From Scytalidium lignicola (Eukaryota; Ascomycota; Leotiomycetes): a DNA stretch of 16,948 nucleotides. Under the pieces are notes generated by a model. The model was not told the origin of the DNA, did not search any database, and was given only the letters and a program-made list of their open reading frames with translations. Position numbers and translations under genes: made by a program. Location of the stretch: assembly GCA_002812745.2 (NCBI GenBank), contig NCSJ02000562.1, positions 1-16,948 on the forward strand, given 5' to 3'. Below, piece after piece: positions 8,386 through 16,357 of the stretch; position 1 is the stretch's first letter, and each line of letters begins with the position of its first letter.

Positions 8386-9500
8386 TAGATTAACTTCTTT
8401 TAGTATTAGTATTTAAGTATTTTTAAGTATTAATTCAAGAAGTAAAATATGGAAAACAAGATATATTTTAATTTGTTATTGGTAACTTTAATTTTATATA
8501 TTAAAGGTTTATAAACTTTTTTTGATTTTGTATAGTCTTATTTTTACTTAGTCTAGTTTATTGCTTAATTTTGTTGTTTTGATGTTTTTTCTAAGAAGAT
8601 AAACTTTATTCTCTTTTTTTGTACATTGATTTCATTAAGTGTTTATGATTATAATACTTCTTTATTCTTTCTTTAATGTATTAAAGTGAGTTTTTGATCT
8701 TTTCTTGCATTTCCTTTATTTGTTTTGTATGAATCTTTGCTAATTCACTTGTAGATTCTAGTTTTAGTCTAGTACAGAACCTTTCTGATTCTTGTTTGTA
8801 ATTTGTATAAAATAAAGTAATCTTAGTTAATTTATGTGATGTACTATTATATGTTATCTTTGTTATTAGTAAGTAATCAACTTAATTATCTTGATCATAA
8901 TTAATATAACTTCTTAAGTATTCTTTTAACTATTTGTTCAAACGTTTTGNTTTTTTTGTTAATTTGTGGATGTTATACTGTTAACAACTTCCTCTTGACT
9001 TTTATTCTTGTTATTATTATCTTTNAAAACTTAGACATGAATCTAGTATCTTTATCAGAGATTATTTGTTTTGGTAGTCNTTATTAAGANATTANTCTTT
9101 NTAAGAATATATNNANTACNTNTTTTACTNCTTAAGTCTNNTTGAACAGTTNAAATNTTGNANAATTAGTATAATGTTCAGTTATTACAAANATGAAGTT
9201 NTACTTNACCTTTGTTATNCAATCTGTGNAAATTAATAGTTTTATGATAAANTCTTATCTNATTANNTNTTATNNATTNTTANGTATTTGTATAAGGTAT
9301 AATTGTNNTTAAGGCTTCCTTCTTGGATTCTTAGCCTTCTTATAGATTTTNNATTTCANAATTACTTTNTTAATTANTNATTNTAGTTTTATGANAAAGT
9401 AATNTTTATTGATTTANTANTAANATTAANTTACTNTTATATGTTTATTATATAGCAAGCTATATTATTCTTTGACAAATTCTTTTGTTAATTTCGTTAG
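8386..9500 (-). pseudogene. Integrase of element B
   Basis: The recognisable part is the core end and C-terminal domain. NIHKLTKKXK at about 8949-8975 corresponds to HPQTxGQTER, followed by EQIVKRIL, then TYNSTSHKLTKITLFYTNY at about 8810-8870, matching the AYNSSxxxxTxxTPFxxNYG signature. The charged segment KIHTKQIKEMQEKIK matches the usual helix before the SH3-like fold. Upstream of 9060 the sequence is full of N, and neither the zinc-binding region nor the first catalytic Asp can be read. It would be inactive from stops alone. Confidence 0.7.
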
Positions 9501-10330
9501 TATATATAGTCNTTTTGTTCTTATANNANATNNTTNTTGATTTTNTCCTANTTANCTTTNGTTATNTNTANNAAAGTATTCTNTTCTTTTTCCTTTTTAG
9601 TTACTTCTCTAATNTGATNAGCTTAATNCTTGTTTGTTATTGTTATNATAGTTATAAGTTGTCCTTTATTATATACTAAGAATCTGCTCTTGTCTTCCTT
9701 TAATATAAGTTNACTTTCTTCNTTTTTCNTTANTTGAGTACTNAAGTTTCTANCTTAGAGTATTTACTCTTCTATTGTCTTCTNCNTTAACATGAGTAAT
9801 NTTGAAATNATACTTNGATANTTTNTTTNTGCTTATTGTACTTACTTANTATTNAATTNCTTNNTNGTTATGAAGTATTAAAGGTTATGNTNATCTNAAA
9901 GTATATTGATTATTTCATTGGATTTAACAGTATACANTCTTTANTNCTTTANAGCTTTTANAATAANTANTATTTCCTTNTTTNATGTNTNATAATTTCT
10001 TTTAGNAANNTTNAGCTTTCTTGACCAAAATGNTAATAGTACTTANTANTGTTGTTTANTNANTTNNTATNATTNTNATAACATANNTNTTAATGTTATA
10101 TCANANGTATTNGTTTCAATTCTTATTNCNTTTTTNTAGNTTGAAGATTCNTAAGAAATCTNCTTTTCATAAAGGCATCTTTAANNCTTTAGAATNCTTC
10201 TTTCATANTGTTATTCTATTTATAAGCTTNNTCCTTCTTNNTGAGTTCANTTAATNGTNNNGAGATTTTANANTAATCTTTTANAAATCTTTNGTAATAG
10301 TTNNTTAACCTTAAGAAACTNTGTANTTGN
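9501..10330 (-). pseudogene. RNase H domain of element B (ambiguous sequence)
   Basis: Most of this stretch contains N every few bases, so it cannot be translated reliably. One landmark is readable on the minus strand at about 9866-9912: NILxDxxxNLxYF, matching the RNase H strand ILTDHKNLxYF with its catalytic Asp. Position between reverse transcriptase and integrase agrees. Plus-strand open frames here are artefacts of N-containing codons. Confidence is limited by the base calls. Confidence 0.55.
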
Positions 10331-11090
10331 TTAATNATCTTANGTNNNTNNTATTCTTTNATTNACTNAATNTTGTNATCAAGGGTTTNAATCCTTTTTC
10401 TAGAAATACAATGTCTTAAGAATTNAACTTGTTCTTTATAAAATTTATATTTTACTAGTTTACAGTATAATCTTGCCTTTTACAATACTTATAGAATGAG
10501 TTTGACATACTCTTTATATTCTTTAATACTCTTTAAGTATATGATTATATTGTCAAGATATACTATCATGAATTTCTCTAGGTATTTCTTTAATATCTAG
10601 TTTATTATTCTTTGTTATATTGTTGGAATATTGATTATATTGAACATTATAATTAATAACTTAAATAATCTGTATTTTGTTTGAATGGTAACTTTTTACT
10701 TATTATCCCTTTTTATTCTAACCAGATTAAATGTTAACTACAAGTCTAGCTTGGTAAATATAATAACTCCTTTTAGCTTGTTCATTATTGAATCTATCAA
10801 TAGTAAGGGGTATTAGTCTTTCTCAATTCTACTATTCAAGTGTTTGTAGTCATCATAAGGTTATCTTAACAGATTGTCCTCNTTTTTTTGTATAATGTAG
10901 TGATACTTTAACTTTGCTATGACCTTCTTTGTACAAACCTTTAAGCATTATCCTTTTGAGCAATTANTTTTTTCGTCATCTTATCCTTGATGAGAGTTGT
11001 TTGATAAATTAGTTCATAAGTTAGTTTGAACCTCTTTTTGAGCTTTATCTTATAATCTTATGGTTTATGCTTAGGTAAGGCTAAATTATT
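10331..11090 (-). pseudogene. Reverse transcriptase of element B
   Basis: Minus-strand landmarks are a degraded palm entry, FTKLDL-like with the first catalytic Asp codon at 10744-10746, NLVRIK, TKYRLFKLLIIMFN in place of the YEYLVMPFGL region, and FMIVYLDNIIIY at 10540-10575. As in A, the second Asp of YLDD is Asn (10549-10551). Near 11050 LPKHKP, a stop, DYKIKLK matches the LPxHRPWDHxIxLK segment that opens the domain. Landmarks are separated by about the same distances as in A. Stops occur mainly at Trp, Gln and Arg sites. Confidence 0.85.
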
Positions 11091-11530
11091 AGGTCTTTCT
11101 GTGAATAGCTCTAGTTATTCATAGTATTCTTCAGGAATATGTTTTATAATTTTATTAACATGGACAGTTCTTAAAGATACAGTTTCTTCTGGGAAGGTAA
11201 TCATACTTGTTCTTTAATCAATTATTGGATTATGCTTTTTTATCCATTTGATTCTTAATATAACTTGATATGTTCTTAACCTTATAACATCAAAAGATAT
11301 CTTCTTTTAGTAGCTTTTATTATATTTTATATCTAAGTTTTGAGTTTGAATGTTAACATGCTTTTGAACCTTAATACTGTTTATTAACAATATCAGATAG
11401 TTATTATCCTTGACTCTTATGTTAAGTCTAAGTCATTTCATGACTTGTTCATTAATAAAGTTTCTTTTAGCTTTTAAATTGATTAAGGCTCTTATTAGCT
11501 TTTTATATAATGTTATGTTAATATATAATG
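11091..11530 (-). pseudogene. Protease and pol linker of element B
   Basis: The minus strand reads ALINLKAKRNFINEQVMK, a stop, then LRLNIRVKDN, with the active-site triplet at 11473-11481. Ty3/gypsy proteases have ALIDSGAxxNFI here. The triad reads Asn-Leu-Lys, each explicable by G-to-A or C-to-T changes from Asp-Ser-Gly. Downstream ISFDVIRLRTYQVILRIKWIKK followed by HNPIID is the closing strand of the domain. The match of the flanking residues makes the assignment firm although all three catalytic residues are lost. Confidence 0.75.
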
Positions 11531-12769
11531 AACNTTTTACTGTTTATAAAGTAAAGATTGATGTTTTTAACATTGTTAATTAACATATTGTTGTTAATCT
11601 TCAAATCCTTAGCATTTTCCTCTAATTCCTTGAAGAGTACTGTTTGTCTTTTAACAAGATTTCTTAGTCTTAGTCTATTTAGGCTTTTATTGTTTATGAA
11701 TACTTGTACATCCTGTATTTATTCTGTTATTTCATTTTCAAAACATTTCTTTATTTCAATGATAAAAACATTATTTATTATAAGAATTCTTTTTACAGAA
11801 TTCAAAGGGTATATTGTTATTTCTTAGTTGAATTGTTGATTAATTCNTTTTTATTAATTTGTTTTTCTTTAGTAATATAATAGGTGATTCTAAAGGTAAT
11901 AAGTCTTCTTCTAGTTCATTAATTGTAAGTAATACTTTTATATCTTAGTTAATTAGTTTAATAATAATCTTTACTGGTTCTCTTTGTTCTTGTTGAGCAT
12001 AGTATTGTATAGCTTTAGGTAATTATTCTACTGATTTTCCTAAACCTTAGATTTCTTTATACTATGTTTTTACTTCTAACTAGTCTTGTTAATAGGTTAT
12101 TATTAGAAGTCCTTTATGTTGTATGTTGTATCTTCTTTACATAACATAACTTAAATTTTCCTTAATAACTATTCAAACATCTTTAAGCATCTAGTTGAAG
12201 TTGTTTTAAATCTAAGTTCTTTTTACTAATAAGAGGAATTTGTGTAATCTTTTCTTTATAACAATATTTTAGAGGTTAGTCTTATAGACTAGAGTAAGAT
12301 CCTTAATATCAAGTTCTTATGCTTTAATAATTACTTTCTTTTATTATACAGTTTAGAAAAGCTAGTTTCTGTTTAGGATCTCTTATCCTCTTAGTTCTTG
12401 TATGCTAATTGTAAGATAATATTTTAAGACTAATAATTCCTTAGAAACAGGATATTACTTTGTTAGTATAACCTTGAAGTCTATTAGCATAATCATTTAA
12501 ATTCTACTAACTCTTAAAATCAATCTTTATTTACCTTAGCCTTTGGTTTGATTGTTACCTTAAGAGTATCTTATATATCAAGTCCTCTTCATAAGTACAG
12601 AATTTGTCTTGAGGATTCTTGTTATTGCTATCTTGTTTACATTAGTCTTAACAACATAATATAGTATAATTACTAAGTTTTAGTAATCTTCCTCTTCTGA
12701 AGAATTTTCCTCTTTATTCAAGCTTTCTTCTTCTGATAATCTTGACAAGATGTTCATGATCTTTAAGAT
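11531..12769 (-). pseudogene. Gag C-terminal region and gag-pol linker of element B
   Basis: The minus strand continues from the gag knuckle with an acidic stretch (SEEESLNKEENSSEEED at about 12655-12715) and then about 1 kb of Lys/Glu-rich sequence, with stops, down to the protease. I recognise no domain in this middle part. It is longer than the corresponding part of element A, where about 0.6 kb separates the acidic stretch from protease. A plus-strand open frame at 11558-11827 is a shadow. Confidence 0.5.
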
Positions 12770-13990
12770 TCACATAATTCTAACTTTAACTAATATACTC
12801 AACTTGTTGTTTTTCTTATAAATGTTCACTATATGACTAAGGAGTTTACACTTAAAACATAACTTGTTTTTTCTTCTTTTGTCAAGTTTCTCAAAGGAGA
12901 TTTTAAAGGAATTCCCTTTTTTAGTTTTTCCTTTGAAATACTTCTTTCTTTTTCCTTTAAAGGTCTTTCCTCTCTTTATAACATTTAACTTCATAAGGTC
13001 TCCATGATCCTTCTTTCTGTTAATCTTCCTTTTGTTAAAGTAAGACCTTCCCTTTTTGTCCAAGATCATCTTATATTATTCATTCTTAATCTTAATAGAC
13101 AAGTTAACAAGGGCATTGAATGTAATAACTATAAGTCGTCAGTATAACTCTTCTTTGATAAAATCCTTTAATCCAGTCTTATACTAATGTATATACACCT
13201 CTTCTTCTTAGTTAACTAATATTGTATACTGGTAATAAAGCATTGTATATTCACTAAGGCTTTTAGTTTGCTTAAGATAAGCTAATTACCTTTCAGCATT
13301 CTTCTTCTTATCAACATCTCTATACAATCATTTGAGTTCTCCAATATAGTTTTCTTAACTTCCAAGGATGTTTCTTACTCTTTGGTTCATTATTCCTCTG
13401 TTTGTAACAAACTATTTGTCCTTAAAGAATTAAAACTAAGTTTTAGTTACTCCTCTCAAGTATATAAATGCTTACAGAACCTTATGTATATCTTTAGGCA
13501 GTAAATGATCATTCAACACCAAATAAGTTCTTGTCTGAGCAAGGTAAGCTTTCAACTTCTTTTTGTCCTTATAGAACAAATCTAGTCTAGTGATTTTGAC
13601 TTCTCTAGGTATTGCCATTAGAACTTGTTCAATGTTGTCCTCTGGTTTAAAGTCTAGATCAAGGTTTAGGCTTAGAGCTCTTAGTACTTGAACTAGTTCT
13701 AAGTTAGGTTTAAGTAATGGAGGTGCTAACTTCTTTCTTATAACTCTTGATGATTCTTTAATAGTCAATTCTTTTGTTGACTTAGTAGTTTACTTTAGTA
13801 GTATAACAACTTCTTCTAATACTTCTTGTTAGATATTAATTTCCTCGATAATCTGATTCTCACTTTGATCTTCTTCAAAGCTATCCTCTAAACTTTCCTC
13901 AAATACTTCCTCAGATCCCTCTTCAGATTCTTCTTCAAAATCTTCTTCAGAACCTTCTTCAGGTTATTATTTATTATTGTTATATCCTAA
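12770..13990 (-). pseudogene. gag of element B
   Basis: The minus strand begins with a strongly acidic, Ser/Glu-rich N-terminus (13850-13965). It continues as an open stretch of 98 codons (13472-13768) with FYKDKKKLKAYLAQTRTYLVLND, the pattern of the retrotransposon gag capsid domain (F-x-GDRxxLKxFLxQ...YF). After a more broken part, a basic 99-codon stretch (12770-13069) ends in a CCHC zinc knuckle. Gag forms the particle and packages RNA. No ATG is seen near the start; ATA around 13995 could be a mutated ATG, but this is a guess. This is among the best preserved coding segments of the window. Confidence 0.8.
12818..12859 (-). other. CCHC zinc knuckle of gag B
   Basis: The minus strand reads CFKCKLLSHIVNIY, which has CX2CX4HX4C spacing with Tyr in place of the last Cys (G-to-A). 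The knuckle binds element RNA in active relatives. It is preceded by a very basic stretch. Confidence 0.75.
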
Positions 13991-14020
13991 TATGTTTGTT
14001 TCCAAATCTTGATTTATCAA

Positions 14021-14038
14021 GATAAGTAATGTTCAAAA
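14021..14038 (-). other. Probable primer-binding region of element B
   Basis: Directly inside the 5' LTR the minus strand reads TTTTGAACATTACTTATC, nearly the same as the site of element D. No TGG is present for pairing with a tRNA CCA end, so priming may use an internal tRNA segment or self-priming. Called by position and conservation. Confidence 0.4.
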
Positions 14039-14406
14039 TGTTACAAAACTATGCTATCCAAGTTACTGGATAACTAAGGATAAGGTAAATGTTCAAGGAT
14101 AACAGAAATATATAATACACAAACAAGCAACTAAGTCAAAGGTAAAATCTAATAATGTATTTAAGTTAAACATAAGGAGTCTACTCTTATGTTCTTACAA
14201 TGTGCTTATATAGATAATGAAATACAGTTGGATCATTGAATTACCATAATCCCTCAATCCAGGTCCTTAGATCACTGGATTACTCTGATCTAATGATCTT
14301 AATCATGTAACCCCCTAATTATTAGGTTCTCTATGTATACTTGCTATGTACCAAGCCTCAGGCCTACACCAAATAACTTGTTCGGTCAAACCTATAATAT
14401 ATAACA
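14039..14406 (-). repeat. 5' LTR of element B
   Basis: It begins TGTTAC and ends ATAACA (5 of 6 bases inverted), is 368 bases long and aligns to the copy at 7193. On the minus strand it would hold the promoter, with a TATA box at 14205-14212. It has blocks in common with the A LTR (AATCCAGGTCCTTAGATC, ATGTAACC, GGTTCTCT, CCAAGCCTCAGGCCT). The right flank is CTAAA. Confidence 0.8.
14205..14212 (-). promoter_or_regulatory. TATA box in 5' LTR of element B
   Basis: TATATAAG on the minus strand, about 170 bases upstream of the inner LTR end. The same octamer is in all four related LTRs of the window. Confidence 0.45.
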
Positions 14407-15765
14407 CTAAATTCTATTATTGTAAACATTATAATAATCTTTAACATAATACCTTAACTTCTTACAATTGTAATATTCAACTTTATTAGAGTTTTTAAGC
14501 TTTATAATGTTAATACTAGTTAATAACATTATATATGCTGATTTTATTCAGTTTTAATATAAGATATTCAAGTTTTACTTAAGTAACTTACTTTGTTATT
14601 TCTCCTTCAACTTGTTATGCTAAGGTTTTCAAGAGTTTATAATAATATTATTATGTTTAATCTTTTGTTCTTAATTTACCTTATTAAGTTATAAACACTT
14701 TGTTAACATAATTATTTTATTATGTATTATTAACAAGATATTATAATTTATAATTTTTACCCTTAATTTGAATGTTATTTTCACTAATAACATATCTTAT
14801 CTCTCTTTATCACTTATACTAAGGAGTTATACCTTGAGATTGTCAAGATACTCCACAAAAGACTAAATTAACTGACTTAACCATTGTTAAGCCTGGTTAT
14901 ACTAATCTCAAACCTTAATCCTTTTATTATCTTTGTCTTTTAACAAAGATAATAAGATCCTCTTAAATCCTTCTTATGTAATAATACTTGTTGATTTTAC
15001 TTCTTATACTTATTATTATTTTACCTTCAAGACATTGTCAAGATATAATATAACATAAAAGATCTTAGTATTATCTTTCTTGTATAACTTTAAGAATTCA
15101 ACAAATTCAAATTCATATTTATATATAAAGTTATTATACTCCTTCATCATTTTCCTTATAAATCACTTTAGTAAAAGTATATACTTATATTTTATACTTT
15201 AGATTGTAAATCATTATAATAATAATTCTAATAATACTTTACTAGTATATTACCTTTATAATATATTCCTTATTAAAAACCCTTCTTATAATAAGATTCA
15301 TGTCTTTATTAAGAAGCTTCTTTATAGTAGAATTAACATTTTTATAAGTATATTATTATATTAGAGTAGTCTTTCTTTTCTTTGTTATAACACCTTAATC
15401 TCTAAGTTTAACTCTTTTATCTGTCTTTGTACTTCATCCCTTTGTTCATTTGCATACTCTAGTTCAGCGTTTTCTTGTTAAAGAGCTTTGATATAGTGCA
15501 TTTACTATTTAAGCAGCTTATTCTAAGAAAGTAGTAAATCATCTTTAAAAACCTTCAATTCCTTTACTTACTACTCTTCTTCAATCAATTCTTCAACTAA
15601 ATCACTTAGTAGTGTAAATATAGCTTCTGTATGCATAATTCCTAAGCTTATCATTGTCATAGTACTTCTGTTCTGATTAGGCCTAGTACTAGCCTTCCTC
15701 GTTGTTCTCTGCCCTTTGGCAGTCTTAAGAGGTGTTGTCGAACAGCCTGACCAACTTGTCACCAT
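14407..15765 (-). pseudogene. N-terminal two thirds of gag of element C
   Basis: From an ATG at 15765 the minus strand is open for 64 codons. It starts MVTSWSGCSTTPLK, with a basic, Thr/Ser-rich head, and then LLSDLVEELIEEE. A coiled-coil-like part follows (MHYIKAL, ENAELEYANEQRDEV, about 15410-15510). Next is a retrotransposon gag capsid domain: FVEFLKLYKKDN, YVILYLDNVLK, EGFKRILLSLLKDKDN, SFVEYLDNLK (about 14850-15110). Stops there fall at the Trp, Gln and Arg positions of that domain. It ends in a degraded zinc knuckle 27 bases before element B. The protein is unlike gag B except in general plan. The start was chosen because it lies 44 bases inside the LTR and no upstream ATG fits. Confidence 0.75.
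14434..14475 (-). other. Degraded CCHC zinc knuckle of gag C
   Basis: The minus strand reads YYNCKKLRYYVKDY. The spacing is CX2CX4HX4C with ligands 1, 3 and 4 all Tyr: Cys-to-Tyr by G-to-A and His-to-Tyr by C-to-T. The conserved Gly before His has become Arg. The surrounding lysines and aspartate fit the family. Confidence 0.65.
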
Positions 15766-15809
15766 CCTCTAATTGTAATAGATTATCACCTAAATAAGAG
15801 GAATTAGAA

Positions 15810-16053
15810 TGTTATGGACTGAGTCCAAGGTAAAGACAATGAATCACAATCAAGGAGGTGATGGCACCAACAATTAAGCTTGTTCTATTCTCCAAACTAA
15901 TTCCTGAAGAATCTAAATCATAATGGCTGCTTGGGTTACCCCTATATACGTCGGGTCCCGTACGTTCTCGAAGCGAGCCCCTATCTTAATACTCTGTTCA
16001 CGTGCCTGGCGCACCACATGCGCTTCCCAGGCTCTGCGATCCGGGCTCTAACA
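15810..16053 (-). repeat. LTR adjoining gag C (5' LTR of element C)
   Basis: The segment starts TGTTATGGACTGAG and ends GGGCTCTAACA, with a 5-base inverted terminal repeat TGTTA/TAACA, and is 244 bases long. The gag C start codon lies 44 bases beyond its inner end, as expected for a 5' LTR. It is GC-balanced with many CpG sites around 15948-15985 and 16000-16045, unlike all other LTRs here. It shows no convincing similarity to the LTRs of A, B or D. The outer flank is CAAGT (16054-16058). An open frame across it is a chance frame. Confidence 0.65.
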
Positions 16054-16066
16054 CAAGTTAAGAACA

Positions 16067-16080
16067 TTATATATATATAT
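16067..16080. repeat. AT microsatellite
   Basis: A short run of alternating T and A just outside the LTR of element C. Confidence 0.6.
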
Positions 16081-16262
16081 AACTTTCCAGCAAGAAAGAG
16101 CTTCTTCAGCAACTTTCCAAGCATTAAAAGCTAATTCAAGATGTTTAGAAAGTAGGAGTTCAGTTTTTGAGCTTAATTGAGCGTTTGTTGATGGCATAAT
16201 AACTGTATTTTGAGGTTAGTATTGATTGTTTACTGTACCCTTATTTACTGTGGTTGCTTATG

Positions 16263-16302
16263 TCACGTGATAAGTGTCCGATTGAGCGCTCTGTCCGATT
16301 GG
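16263..16302. promoter_or_regulatory. E-box palindrome and inverted CCAAT boxes
   Basis: TCACGTGA at 16263-16270 is a palindromic E-box of the type bound by Cbf1-like bHLH proteins. TGTCCGATTG follows twice, at 16275-16284 and 16292-16301; the second continues into ATTGG, an inverted CCAAT box. Clustered sites like these suggest a fungal promoter, but no gene is visible for it to serve. Confidence 0.3.
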
Positions 16303-16333
16303 CTAGTAAGTACTGGTAATGGAGACAGTCTAA

Positions 16334-16357
16334 CTGCTTAGTCATCTGCTTAGTCAT
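16334..16357. repeat. Perfect 12-bp tandem duplication
   Basis: CTGCTTAGTCAT occurs twice head to tail. Each unit contains TTAGTCA, which resembles AP-1/Yap-type bZIP sites. It lies 30 bases from the CCAAT and E-box cluster. Confidence 0.55.

Larger units (their letters stand above)
7193..14406 (-). mobile_element. Element B: complete but inactivated Ty3/gypsy chromovirus
   Basis: The element is 7.2 kb long with LTRs at both ends, gag, protease, reverse transcriptase, RNase H, integrase and chromodomain on the minus strand, and a plus-strand accessory frame beside the 3' LTR. The two LTRs align closely at their outer ends, with about 27 differences in 187 bases, all transitions by hand count. 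No clean target-site duplication is present: the flanks are GTATA on the left and CTAAA on the right. Coding parts carry dense TAA and TAG stops. It lies between the gag C-terminal piece of A and the gag N-terminal piece of C. Confidence 0.85.
14407..16053 (-). mobile_element. Element C: 5' LTR and N-terminal gag of a Ty3/gypsy element
   Basis: Read leftward from 16053 this is an LTR, a 44-base leader and a gag gene that runs to its zinc knuckle and then stops at the boundary with element B. The LTR is unlike those of A, B and D. Either the element continues as the gag-pol of A on the other side of B, or the rest was lost. The gag part is heavily mutated, while the LTR is almost untouched by RIP-like change. 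Confidence 0.65.

Noticed and set aside
9485..10254. Three plus-strand open frames full of X residues
   Set aside because: They are open only because codons with N are not counted as stops, and they run against the RNase H and integrase of element B.
11558..11827. 89-codon plus-strand open frame rich in Leu, Ile and Phe
   Set aside because: Hydrophobic composition is what AT-rich antisense of a Lys/Glu-rich gag-pol linker produces. There is no counterpart in element A.
7188..14411. Target-site duplication of element B
   Set aside because: The flanks are GTATA and CTAAA. Shifting the LTR border gives partial TATA matches, but these are meaningless in such AT-rich sequence.
15931..16134. 67-codon plus-strand open frame
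   Set aside because: It crosses the outer end of the element C LTR into the flank, with no similarity or coding context.
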